Below are positions 1 through 8,092 of a stretch of DNA of 64,000 nt, piece by piece (position 1 is the stretch's first letter; every line of letters begins with the position of its first letter). The stretch is from assembly GCA_000961575.1 (NCBI GenBank), contig LADP01000016.1, forward strand, positions 1 through 64,000, in the 5' to 3' direction. The DNA comes from Peptococcaceae bacterium BRH_c8a. GTDB taxonomy: Bacteria; Bacillota; Desulfotomaculia; Desulfotomaculales; Desulfallaceae. Below the pieces are notes generated by a model. The model ran no database searches and was not told the origin of the DNA. It saw nothing but the letters and a program-made list of their open reading frames with translations. Both the position numbers and the translations under genes were made by a program.

Positions 1-469
1 TGACTACTGACTACTGACTACTGACTACTGACTACTGACTACTGACTACTGACTACTGACTACTGACTACTGACTACTGACTACTGACTACTGACTACTG
101 ACTACTGACTACTGACTACTGACTACTGACTACTGACTACTGACTACTGACTACTGACTACTGACTACTGACTACTGACTACTGACTACTGACTACTGAC
201 TACTGACTACTGACTACTGACTACTGACTACTGACTACTGACTACTGACTACTGACTACTGACTACTGACTACTGACTACTGACTACTGACTACTGACTA
301 CTGACTACTGACTACTGACTACTGACTACTGACTACTGACTACTGACTACTGACTACTGACTACTGACTACTGACTACTGACTACTGACTACTGACTACT
401 GACTACTGACTACTGACTACTGACTACTGACTACTGACTACTGACTACTGACTACTGACTACTGACTAC
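1..469. repeat. Perfect heptamer tandem array, 67 copies of TGACTAC
   Basis: The unit TGACTAC repeats without a single substitution or phase slip through 469 bases, exactly 67 units, and begins at the first base of the window, so the true array is longer. Because 7 is not a multiple of 3, every frame on both strands meets a stop every 21 bases, so the array cannot code. Degenerate blocks of the same heptamer family (TGACTAC/TGACTCC) recur at 17479-17521, 17646-17677, 58020-58045 and 58094-58120. The purity suggests recent expansion or an assembly effect at a contig end. Confidence 0.98.
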
Positions 470-517
470 CTGTAACATTATATATATTATAACGGCTAAA
501 CATGTCAAGTTAAAAAC

Positions 518-555
518 TCGGGTCAGGCTCTCATTCGATTAAGAGCCTGACCCGG
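518..555 (-). terminator. Rho-independent terminator of the selA-selB-methyltransferase-LpdD group
   Basis: A perfect 12-bp stem (519-530 with 543-554) closes a 12-base loop and on the minus strand is followed by a T-rich tail. It lies just past the last minus-strand reading frame of the group. Confidence 0.85.
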
Positions 556-568
556 TTTGGTGTGGTTA

Positions 569-769
569 TTACACTTCTGGCGAAGAATTTTCCAGAGATT
601 CTTCTTCCGCTTCTTCCTCCAGCTCTTTACTTATCGCTGCTTTACTTTTTAGTGATTGATCCTTGGGGCAATCAAGCGAGGCGCAACCGGTTTTGGGGTC
701 GCTGGAGTCGGACAACGGGCTGGAACTGCTTGATTTAAAAGATTTGGACAGATTAATCACCTCCTGCAC
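569..769 (-). CDS. Small Ser/Glu-rich protein of unknown function
   Basis: An ORF of up to 66 codons begins 25 bases after the preceding gene's stop. It is unrecognised. It has a serine-rich stretch near residues 9-22, two cysteines in a CASLDC segment around residue 29, and an acidic C-terminal half with runs of glutamate. The start is uncertain: the GTG at 769 precedes a perfect AGGAGGTGATT, which would instead favour initiation at a CTG near 751, giving about 60 residues. The terminator directly downstream supports transcription with the upstream genes. The low-complexity composition means coding status is plausible but unproven. Confidence 0.4.
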   Translation of the reverse strand: MQEVINLSKSFKSSSSSPLSDSSDPKTGCASLDCPKDQSLKSKAAISKELEEEAEEESLENSSPEV

Positions 770-794
770 TTATTGTACCGTTTACATTGTCGGA

Positions 795-1193
795 TTATGC
801 GGTTGGTGTGGCCGGGTTAAGGTGCAGGTAAATAAACTTGTCCACCAGGTGAGTACATGTTTTGATGATGTTTTCTATTTCCTCTGCTGAAGCTTGATCC
901 ACGTGGATGCCGGCCACCAACACTACAGTACAGTTAAGCGTGGTGGCAATTTTTTCTGCCAGTGGCTTGGCCAACTGATCCTCTTTATGGCCCAGTTCCG
1001 GAATCACGATCGAGTTGCAGCTGATTCCACTGCCACCGGTCAGGCTTGGCCTGGGGTGGCTGATTACAGTGGCACCGATGTGCGGTTTGTCGCCGCCCAG
1101 CAACTGCATAACTACACCGTCCGTGGTGCGGGTGGCCAGTATGCGTATCTGTAGGCCGGGCTTGTCGCTCCTTAAATCCATAGTTTTAATCAT
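795..1193 (-). CDS. LpdD-like (prenylated-flavin chaperone-like) small protein
   Basis: The 132-residue protein resembles the LpdD/gallate-decarboxylase subunit D group, small proteins associated with UbiD-type decarboxylases and proposed to act as chaperones for prenylated-FMN enzymes. Visible marks are the GGDKPHIGA segment near residues 33-41, LGHKED near 67-72 and VAGIHVD near 92-98. Its ATG overlaps the upstream methyltransferase stop by four bases (ATGA), indicating translational coupling. A UbiD-family gene lies 13 kb away (14445-15887), not adjacent. The family assignment is from remembered motif similarity and is moderate; the partner enzyme is inference. Confidence 0.5.
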   Translation of the reverse strand: MIKTMDLRSDKPGLQIRILATRTTDGVVMQLLGGDKPHIGATVISHPRPSLTGGSGISCNSIVIPELGHKEDQLAKPLAEKIATTLNCTVVLVAGIHVDQASAEEIENIIKTCTHLVDKFIYLHLNPATPTA

Positions 1194-2344
1194 TTGGCGT
1201 CACCTGGCTTTTTGGCACCGTCGAGCCCGGTCAACTGCGGCGGCGGTTCCATGTTCTGGCTAAAAATCAGCACTTTAAAAATGTCGCCCATGCCGCCGGG
1301 CATGACCAATTGTTTAATGGCCATAGTTTTTTTCAATATCTCAGGATTGTATGTATAATCATTATGTGCACTGACAGCATCAAGAATGCCCAAGTTGAGA
1401 AGAAACTGCGGCTGGGAAATTAACCCCAGCGGGTGTAACCCGGCTTGTTGGCCCTGGCTGGCCAGCGCGGTGAAGTTAACATGGGCTGTGATATCTTGTT
1501 GACCTACATGCACCAGCGGATCATCAATTAATTTATGATGGTAAAAACAACGCACTGTACCGTTGAACCGGTGCGGGCCATACAGATCCCGGGCCCCGGT
1601 GCCGTAATCAATCAGCAATACAAAACCACGGTTCAAGTACTGCGTCACTTCGGCCAGCCAATCGGCGGCGTACAGATTAACCTCGGCCCTTTGGCCTTCG
1701 GCCAGTTTAACGCCCTGCTTATTAAAGTAGACGCTAATATCTTCTGTGGACGGGTCTGCTAACTGCAGCCTGAAATTGTTTTCTTCGGTCAGGGCTACTA
1801 AAAGTTCCCCGAGTGCGCCATTGCTTTGTTCGACCAGATGCACCGGGAAAGCATCCACCAATTCGTTGGCCAGCACGCAGCCGTTAAAGCCGGCCGGGTT
1901 TATAGCTGCAAAGCTGTCTGGCCACCTAAACCTTGAAGCCGCCTCATGACCGGCCAGTTTTTGCTGTTGCTGTTCTTTAAGTTCGGAGCTGATTTCAACC
2001 AGGTTGTAAGCTACGGCCCGGTAAAAGTCGGGGTAGTCCTTGATGATGGCGTTCATTATGTCGCCGGCCAGTTTGCCGGTACCGGGTCCAAATTCAACAA
2101 TTGACCAGTTTTCAGGTCGGCCGGCCAGCCGCCACATCTCTTCCAACTGGCGTGCGATCATGGCGCCGAACAGTGGGCTGACTGTTGGTGCGGTATAAAA
2201 GTCGCCCCGGCCCCCAATTTTAAGACCGGGTGTAGAATAATACCCGTATTCCGGGTGGTAAAGGGCAAGTTCCATAAACCGGGCGAAGGTAATCGGCCCT
2301 TGGCTGCTAATTTCAGCAGCTATGATTGCCGCTAATTTTGACAT
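1190..2344 (-). CDS. SAM-dependent methyltransferase, MidA/NDUFAF7 family
   Basis: About 384 residues, matching the usual length of the DUF185/Methyltransf_28 family whose mitochondrial member NDUFAF7 methylates an arginine of complex I. The N-terminus has the family signature of a short helical arm followed by YHPEYGYY (near residue 30) and GDFYTAP. The SAM-binding loop is EFGPGTGKLA near residue 84, with a later acidic LIDYGTG motif. The ATG at 2344 is chosen because GGAG sits seven bases upstream; an in-frame ATG at 2365 lacks a ribosome site. It lies 34 bases after selB. The bacterial substrate is unknown, so the link to selenium genes may only be co-transcription. Confidence 0.8.
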   Translation of the reverse strand: MSKLAAIIAAEISSQGPITFARFMELALYHPEYGYYSTPGLKIGGRGDFYTAPTVSPLFGAMIARQLEEMWRLAGRPENWSIVEFGPGTGKLAGDIMNAIIKDYPDFYRAVAYNLVEISSELKEQQQQKLAGHEAASRFRWPDSFAAINPAGFNGCVLANELVDAFPVHLVEQSNGALGELLVALTEENNFRLQLADPSTEDISVYFNKQGVKLAEGQRAEVNLYAADWLAEVTQYLNRGFVLLIDYGTGARDLYGPHRFNGTVRCFYHHKLIDDPLVHVGQQDITAHVNFTALASQGQQAGLHPLGLISQPQFLLNLGILDAVSAHNDYTYNPEILKKTMAIKQLVMPGGMGDIFKVLIFSQNMEPPPQLTGLDGAKKPGDAK

Positions 2345-2378
2345 CTTAACACTCCTATGGGACATTCATTCGATTAAT

Positions 2379-4289
2379 TTATAAAGCCCTGCCGGCCACA
2401 CGCGTGTCACCCACCCGCCGGGTTATTTTAATCCGATCCATATACTCCAGGAGCGGCAGGGTATATTTGCGGGAAGTTTGCAGCAGGTCGCGCATTTCCC
2501 CCAGGGAAAGTTCATTATGCTTGGCCAGGTGCTCCCGGATGGCGGATACGGCTTGCTCAATGGCACGATGGTGAAAATACATGCCGTCGGCAATTTTAAC
2601 CAGCACATTGCGTGCCAGCAGGTAGTTGAGGTACTCCTGGTTGTCACCTTTTAGGCCGGCCCCTTGGGCGGCTTCTTCCCAGGCCGGTGGCTGATACATT
2701 TGACCCACAAAAGATTCCACCAACCGATTGATCATCTCCTGCTGCCCGGGTGTAGGTTGTGGCTTAAAGTCCTTGACGGACACGCTTTGGGATGTTCCAG
2801 ACAATTGGCCTGCCTGTTCCAGGTGCGACAACAGCAGGTTGAATTGTTTACTGTTTAGCTTGGCAAAAAACCGGGAACGCAGTTCCTCCCTGGGGTAGCC
2901 TTCCCGTAACGGAAACTTGCGGTGGTATTCCTCCAGTGCTTGCCGGATGGTTTGTTGCCACCGGGACATAATACCGGCGGCCAGGTAATATAGTTCCCCT
3001 TCTGAGTTGATTAATGATGCCTGGCCGGATGCTACCAGCTCAGCCAACGCGGCAGTAACGGTTTCCTTGTCCATGCCGGTGCCGGCAGCAACTTCGGCGT
3101 TGGTATACAATCGGTCGCCGGTTTCCAACTGTTGCCCGGCCAGTTCGGCCGGAGTGCCCTTTTCGGCAGTAGCCAGGGCTTCCAGCACTTCGGGCCGGTT
3201 TCGCCGGTGCCTGGCGGGTGCCGGGTCGACCACCAGACCGCCGCCCACAGTGCGCATCGGGGAATACGACCTGATTACGAAATGGTCGCTCTTGGCTACC
3301 GCCACCGGGGTTTCCAGTTGCAGTTGAATGTATGCCTCGCTGCCCGGCTGCAGTTCTTCTCGATCCAATAAAATCACCCGGCCCAGGATTTCAGCGGTAC
3401 CCAGGTAAACTCTAACCCTGGCCCGGTGTTTAAGTTCTTTAGGCGCACTGTCCAGCAGCTGCAGCTTGACGTCCAGTCTGTGGGTAGGGCGCAGGCTCCC
3501 GGGTGGGGCCAGTACGTCGCCCCGGTTAACGCTGTCGGTGTCCACTCCGGTCAGGTTCACCGCCACCCGCTGGCCGGCTTGGGCGGTTTCAACCTTCAAA
3601 CTGTGCACCTGCAGGGTTCGCACCCGGGACACCCGTTCCCCGGGGAATAGCTGCAGATTCTCGCCAACATGCAAGGCACCGGAAAGCAATGTCCCGGTGG
3701 CCACGGTGCCAAAGCCGGTCACTGTAAACACGCGATCCACCGGTAACCTGGGTGGTCCGGCAAATTTTCTTTTTTCTGCTCCGACGGTTAATTGGTCGAT
3801 CACTTGCACCAGTTCGTCCATTCCTTCGCCGGTGACAGCGGACACCGCCAGCACCGGGGCGTTCCCCAGTACCGTGCCCTGCAGGAATTCATCCACCTCT
3901 TCCTGCACCATGTCCAGCCACTCTTGATCCACCAGATCCTTCTTGGTGAGTACTACTGCCCCTCTGGCTACCTGCAGCAATTGAATTATTTCCAGGTGCT
4001 CCCTGGTCTGGGGCATGATGCCTTCGTCAGCGGCGATCACCAGCAATACCAGGTCGATGCCGCCCACTCCAGCCAGCATATTTTTAATGAACCGTTCGTG
4101 TCCGGGTACGTCGATGATGCCGGCGTTTAAACCCCCGGGCAGTTTCAGATAGGCAAACCCCAGCTCAATAGAGATGCCCCGTTCTTTTTCCTCTTTCAGC
4201 CGGTCGGTATCGGTACCGGTCAGTGCTTTAACCAGTACGGTTTTACCATGATCAACGTGGCCGGCGGTGCCGATAATGATATGTTTCAA
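2379..4289 (-). CDS. selB: Selenocysteine-specific translation elongation factor SelB
   Basis: SelB is the EF-Tu-like GTPase that carries Sec-tRNA(Sec) to a UGA codon by binding the mRNA SECIS hairpin. The 636-residue protein opens with the P-loop GHVDHGKT (residues 10-17), followed by the switch region with GISIELGFA, the DVPGHE motif near residue 60 and TKKD for guanine recognition. Two beta-barrel domains follow, and the C-terminal third has the winged-helix repeats that bind SECIS RNA. The start codon overlaps the selA stop by four bases. A selenoprotein gene with a matching SECIS-like loop is present in this window (fdhA, 37965-40649). Confidence 0.96.
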   Translation of the reverse strand: MKHIIIGTAGHVDHGKTVLVKALTGTDTDRLKEEKERGISIELGFAYLKLPGGLNAGIIDVPGHERFIKNMLAGVGGIDLVLLVIAADEGIMPQTREHLEIIQLLQVARGAVVLTKKDLVDQEWLDMVQEEVDEFLQGTVLGNAPVLAVSAVTGEGMDELVQVIDQLTVGAEKRKFAGPPRLPVDRVFTVTGFGTVATGTLLSGALHVGENLQLFPGERVSRVRTLQVHSLKVETAQAGQRVAVNLTGVDTDSVNRGDVLAPPGSLRPTHRLDVKLQLLDSAPKELKHRARVRVYLGTAEILGRVILLDREELQPGSEAYIQLQLETPVAVAKSDHFVIRSYSPMRTVGGGLVVDPAPARHRRNRPEVLEALATAEKGTPAELAGQQLETGDRLYTNAEVAAGTGMDKETVTAALAELVASGQASLINSEGELYYLAAGIMSRWQQTIRQALEEYHRKFPLREGYPREELRSRFFAKLNSKQFNLLLSHLEQAGQLSGTSQSVSVKDFKPQPTPGQQEMINRLVESFVGQMYQPPAWEEAAQGAGLKGDNQEYLNYLLARNVLVKIADGMYFHHRAIEQAVSAIREHLAKHNELSLGEMRDLLQTSRKYTLPLLEYMDRIKITRRVGDTRVAGRAL

Positions 4290-5725
4290 CCGTCTGCACC
4301 TCCTGCCAGCACCTGGGCCAGTACCTGCACCAGGGCATCTTCTTCACCGGGCCGCAGGGTACGCACGTCCAGCAGCAGCGCGTCGTCCTGCAACCTGCCG
4401 ATTACCGCTGGTTCTGTTTCCCGCAGCCTGGCGGCCAGTTCGGTAACCGTTATGCCCCCGGGCTGTACTGCCACCGCCAGCGACGGCAAATTGGCGGTGG
4501 GTAGCGCACCCCCGCCCACGGCCGAATCAATTTCCAGCACCGTAAAACGCGCTTGGGCACCGGCGGCAACCGTTAATTTTTCGCATAGCCGGGCCGCCAC
4601 CGGCGCCAGCTCGTTCCGCCGGGCTGCCAGCATGGCCAGGGTGGGGACGTTTCGCCTTGCTTCTGCCTGATCCAAATAATCCCGCAGGGTGGCTTCAAGG
4701 GCGGATACGGTGAACTTATCAATCCGCACGGCCCGGGTTAGTGGGTTCTTTTTCATCCGATCCAGGTATTCCTTTTTACCCACGATAATACCGGCCTGGG
4801 GTCCACCCAGCAATTTATCACCCGAGAAGGTTACCACATCGGCGCCGTCTCGTACCACTTCTTGCACCGTTGGTTCGGCGGGTAAATCCAATGCACCGGT
4901 GTTGATCAGTGAACCGCTGCCCAGATCCGACATAACCGGCAGGTTGAAGGCCCTGCCAATGGCAACCAGTTCGGCAGTGCTTGTTTCTTTGGTAAAACCC
5001 ACGATGCGGTAGTTGCTTGTATGTACGTGCAGCAATAGGGCAGTTTCGGTAGTGATGGCATTTTGGTAGTCGTGGGGGTGGGTCTTGTTGGTGGCGCCCA
5101 CTTCGACCAGCCTGGCCCCACTTTGGGCCATCACTTCCGGGATCCTAAAAGAGCCGCCTATTTCCACCAACTGGCCCCGGGAAACGATTACCTCATGCCC
5201 CTTGGCCAGGGTGCCCAGGGCCAGCAGCACGGCGGCGGCGTTGTTATTCACCACCAGCGCGGCTTCGGCACCGGTTAATGCGGTCAGCAAACCCTCTACC
5301 GGGGCGTAGCGGGAGCCGCGCTTACCGGTTTGCAGATCCAGTTCCAGGTTGGAGTAACCGGAAGCAGCTTGATTGATGGCCAGACGGGCCTTGTCGGACA
5401 GCACGGCCCGGCCCAGGTTAGTGTGTAAAACCACCCCGGTAAGGTTAAGCACCCGGCGCAAATTGGGCCGGTTATTGCTTAAGGCCAACCTTGTGGCCCG
5501 GTTAACCATTTCTGCGGTCAAAAAATCTCGGGGCTCTATTCCCGCCGGTAAAGTCAGCCGGCCGGATTTAATCTCGTCCCTGAGCCGGGTGGCAGCCTCC
5601 CTGACGGCGGATAATACCAGCATTCGGGGTATTTTTTGGGCCAGTGATTCGATAGCCGGTTTATTAAGAACCTCGTCCACCGGGGGTATGTATCTGAACA
5701 AACGCGTATAATCTTTGTCGGACAT
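4286..5725 (-). CDS. selA: L-seryl-tRNA(Sec) selenium transferase SelA
   Basis: SelA is a pyridoxal-phosphate enzyme that converts seryl-tRNA(Sec) to selenocysteyl-tRNA using selenophosphate. At 479 residues it has normal family length. The N-terminal domain ([10 protein letters not shown] onward) binds tRNA(Sec), the large PLP fold contains [14 protein letters not shown], and the cofactor lysine lies in [14 protein letters not shown]. The ATG has GGGAGGATAAATA just upstream. It forms an overlapping pair with selB. Neither selD nor the tRNA(Sec) gene selC was found in the window, so these must lie elsewhere. Confidence 0.96.
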   Translation of the reverse strand: MSDKDYTRLFRYIPPVDEVLNKPAIESLAQKIPRMLVLSAVREAATRLRDEIKSGRLTLPAGIEPRDFLTAEMVNRATRLALSNNRPNLRRVLNLTGVVLHTNLGRAVLSDKARLAINQAASGYSNLELDLQTGKRGSRYAPVEGLLTALTGAEAALVVNNNAAAVLLALGTLAKGHEVIVSRGQLVEIGGSFRIPEVMAQSGARLVEVGATNKTHPHDYQNAITTETALLLHVHTSNYRIVGFTKETSTAELVAIGRAFNLPVMSDLGSGSLINTGALDLPAEPTVQEVVRDGADVVTFSGDKLLGGPQAGIIVGKKEYLDRMKKNPLTRAVRIDKFTVSALEATLRDYLDQAEARRNVPTLAMLAARRNELAPVAARLCEKLTVAAGAQARFTVLEIDSAVGGGALPTANLPSLAVAVQPGGITVTELAARLRETEPAVIGRLQDDALLLDVRTLRPGEEDALVQVLAQVLAGGADG

Positions 5726-5839
5726 TATTTATCCTCCCGTATCCACTGTATAAAACATTATATGGTAGTGTTTACCTTTAAGCAAGGTAAAGGTGTAACG
5801 GGTGGGTTATGGGCAATTGATTTGGAATGAACCTAAAGT

Positions 5840-6520
5840 TTATAATTTTATCTTCTTCTTGCCAAAGTTTTCATCTTCAAATTGAGGCAGGCTGGTTTTT
5901 TGTCCGAATATGACCATAATATCACCACCGGTGAGATTGGTAGCAGCGGTTGGCTGCATAGGTTCCCCGTCATGGTACACCAAAAGGATCCAAATACCAA
6001 ACCGGTTGGTGGTATTAAGTTTGGCGATGGTTTTATCAGCGAACCCCGGGCCGACCTCAAGCTGTTCCACGACAAAACCCTGGGGCAGTTCCAGGATGTC
6101 AATTTCTGATTCGGCGGATATGGAGTGGGCCAGGCGGCGGCCCATGTCCCGTTCCGGAAATACAATTTTATCGGCGCCCATCTTTTCCAATACGTTACCT
6201 CTGCGCCGGGAAGAAGCTTTGACGGATACTTTTACTCCGGCTTCTTTTAGAATATTGGTAGCGATTAGCGTGCCTTCAAAGTCCGAGCCCATTGCCAGAA
6301 CAGCTTCATCGAAATTCTTTTCACCAACCAGACGGGCAAACTCATCCTCGTCGTCGGCAACGTCCAGCACCGCTCCGGAAATAATCATATCCCGCACGTC
6401 TTCCAATACTTCTTCGTCCTGGTCAATGGCAAATATATCGTGCCCTCGCTCGAACAATTCTTCAATAACCCCCTGGCCGAAGCGGCCAAGCCCAACCACC
6501 AGGATAGATTTCTTGCGCAT
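5840..6520 (-). CDS. Potassium uptake regulatory subunit, TrkA/KtrA family (RCK domain)
   Basis: The 226-residue cytoplasmic protein has an RCK_N Rossmann fold with the nucleotide loop GLGRFGQG (about residues 10-17), an acidic ribose-binding IDQD near 34-37, and a C-terminal RCK_C domain after about residue 140. Such subunits gate a TrkH/KtrB channel in response to adenine or dinucleotides. It begins 16 bases after the membrane subunit and has an AGGAGGGG ribosome site. The single-RCK length (about 220) matches KtrA rather than the duplicated 450-residue TrkA of enterobacteria. Confidence 0.92.
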   Translation of the reverse strand: MRKKSILVVGLGRFGQGVIEELFERGHDIFAIDQDEEVLEDVRDMIISGAVLDVADDEDEFARLVGEKNFDEAVLAMGSDFEGTLIATNILKEAGVKVSVKASSRRRGNVLEKMGADKIVFPERDMGRRLAHSISAESEIDILELPQGFVVEQLEVGPGFADKTIAKLNTTNRFGIWILLVYHDGEPMQPTAATNLTGGDIMVIFGQKTSLPQFEDENFGKKKIKL

Positions 6521-6536
6521 GGAATTGATTCCCCTC

Positions 6537-7844
6537 CTAGCCGATTAGAATATCTTCCTTCATATAATGTAAACGACGCCTTTCCTTGCCGGCTAATATA
6601 ATGATTACTGACAGGATACCGATACGGCCGACAAACATCAACAGGCCGATTAGTATTTGTCCAAAACCGGACAGCTCTCTGGTTATGCCCATAGAAAGCC
6701 CCACCGTGGCCATAGCGGAAACCACTTCGAACAATACCGGCATAAAAGGCAGTCCCTCGGTCACCATCAGGGTCAGGGTACTTGCAGCAGCTAAGAGGCC
6801 TGCCATTACCGTCACGGTAAAAGCTTTAGTTACACTATCGGGATCGATCTCCCGCTCAAAAAGCACAACCTCTTTTTTGCCTCTGACAATGGCCCAAATA
6901 GCCAGCAGTACGGTCCCGAAGGTGGTGGTTTTGATGCCGCCGCCCACTGAGCCCGGACTGGCCCCAACAAACATCATCAGGATCATCAGGAAAAGGAATG
7001 GTTCCGTCCACCCGGAAATAGATAGGGTGGTGAAACCAGCCGTGCGTGTTGTCGCCTGGAACAGGCTTTGCACCATTTTATCCACCACTGAGAAATCGGC
7101 TAGGCTGTTTTTAAAAGCACTAAGGAAAAAAAATAGTGTACCCACCACGGTTATGGCCCCTGTTACAGAAAGCACCAGGCGGCTGTGCAGGCTTAAACGG
7201 CGCCAATTGCGGTTTAGGAAAAGTTCTTGCAATACAACAAAACCCAGGCTACCCAACTGGATCATCACTATTACCACCAGCACAAAACCGGTGTGGTGGC
7301 TAAATGATTCCAAGCTGTGGCCGGTGATGTCGAAGCCTGCTCCGTTAAAGGCGCTGACAGCATGAAAGGTAATAAAAAACAATCCCCATAACGGGCCGTT
7401 TGACCACGCTTCAGGAAGCAGTATCGCCATCAGTATGCCGCCTATTACCTCCAAGGTCAGGGTAAGGATGAGAATGCCGCGTACCAGGCGCACCACACCG
7501 GTCAGGTCGAAATAGTTGCGGTCCTGGGTTACCAGATACCTGTGCCCCAGTTGGATGCGCATGCCCAGCATGGTTAAAATGATGGTGGCCAATACCATCA
7601 GGCCCAGTCCACCAATTTGCATCAGGATTAAAATAACTGTTTGTCCGAACAGGTTCCAGTGGGTGGCGGTGGTGACTACGGTCAATCCGGTAACTGTCAA
7701 GGCCGAAGTGGCGGTAAACCAGGCTTCTAGCAGGGTGGTAGGTTTATGTGATGCGATGGGTAATAAAAGCAGTATCGTGCCTACCAGGTCGACTAGCGCG
7801 TAGCTTATAATTAGCAGATGACCGGGTTTTATCCTTCTGTTCAT
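6537..7844 (-). CDS. Potassium uptake channel subunit, TrkH/KtrB family
   Basis: The 435-residue integral membrane protein is of the size of KtrB/TrkH subunits, with four tandem M1-P-M2 units. Selectivity-filter segments with conserved glycines are visible, including TSALTVTGL in the first pore loop, FNGAGFDITGHSLESF in the second and TRTAGFTTL in the third; the ASPGSVGGGIKTTTFG stretch is the characteristic KtrB/TrkH intramembrane loop. It precedes the RCK regulatory subunit by 16 bases, so the two make a complete K+ uptake system. No promoter was distinguished in the AT-rich leader. Confidence 0.92.
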   Translation of the reverse strand: MNRRIKPGHLLIISYALVDLVGTILLLLPIASHKPTTLLEAWFTATSALTVTGLTVVTTATHWNLFGQTVILILMQIGGLGLMVLATIILTMLGMRIQLGHRYLVTQDRNYFDLTGVVRLVRGILILTLTLEVIGGILMAILLPEAWSNGPLWGLFFITFHAVSAFNGAGFDITGHSLESFSHHTGFVLVVIVMIQLGSLGFVVLQELFLNRNWRRLSLHSRLVLSVTGAITVVGTLFFFLSAFKNSLADFSVVDKMVQSLFQATTRTAGFTTLSISGWTEPFLFLMILMMFVGASPGSVGGGIKTTTFGTVLLAIWAIVRGKKEVVLFEREIDPDSVTKAFTVTVMAGLLAAASTLTLMVTEGLPFMPVLFEVVSAMATVGLSMGITRELSGFGQILIGLLMFVGRIGILSVIIILAGKERRRLHYMKEDILIG

Positions 7845-7981
7845 GAGGCGCTCCGGGGTATTATAATTTGTATAATTTATATAAATTCAAAAACACTACC
7901 CGGACATACAATACCAGAATTTGTCGATAAAAACAATTGGTTCATTCTATTGGAGATAGGCTTGGGGTTTTCGATTGGGCT

Positions 7982-8045
7982 TGTCATCCTGAGCGTAGCG
8001 AAGGATCTTATCTTTTCGTTCAAGATTCTTCACTTCGTTCAGATT
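7982..8045. repeat. Dispersed palindromic repeat, copy 1
   Basis: TGTCATCCTGAGCGTAGCGA begins the left arm and AGATTCTTCACTTCGTTCAG lies in the right arm. This is an imperfect inverted repeat of the family found ten times in the window. Confidence 0.85.
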
Positions 8046-8049
8046 AAAA

Positions 8050-8077
8050 AGGGGCTGCCTTTACGGCAACCCCTTGC
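8050..8077 (-). terminator. Rho-independent terminator of the ADP-forming acyl-CoA synthetase gene
   Basis: A GGGGTTGCC/GGCAGCCCC stem (one G-U pair) with a TTTAC-size loop lies 16 bases past the stop and has a T run on the minus strand. Confidence 0.85.
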
Positions 8078-8092
8078 AGATTAATGCCAATC

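Noticed and set aside
1-469. CRISPR-like array
   Set aside because: Units are 7 bases and contiguous with no spacers; there are no cas genes in the window.
5726-5839. tRNA(Sec) gene next to selA
   Set aside because: No cloverleaf with an 8-bp acceptor stem and TCA anticodon is seen in this or the other gaps around selAB.
5910-6548. Plus-strand 212-codon ORF opposite the TrkA-like gene
   Set aside because: It is antisense to a well-recognised RCK protein, has no ribosome site and is Ser/Thr-rich in the manner of antisense frames.
6586-7365. Plus-strand 259-codon ORF opposite trkH
   Set aside because: Antisense shadow of a conserved membrane protein; no initiation signals.
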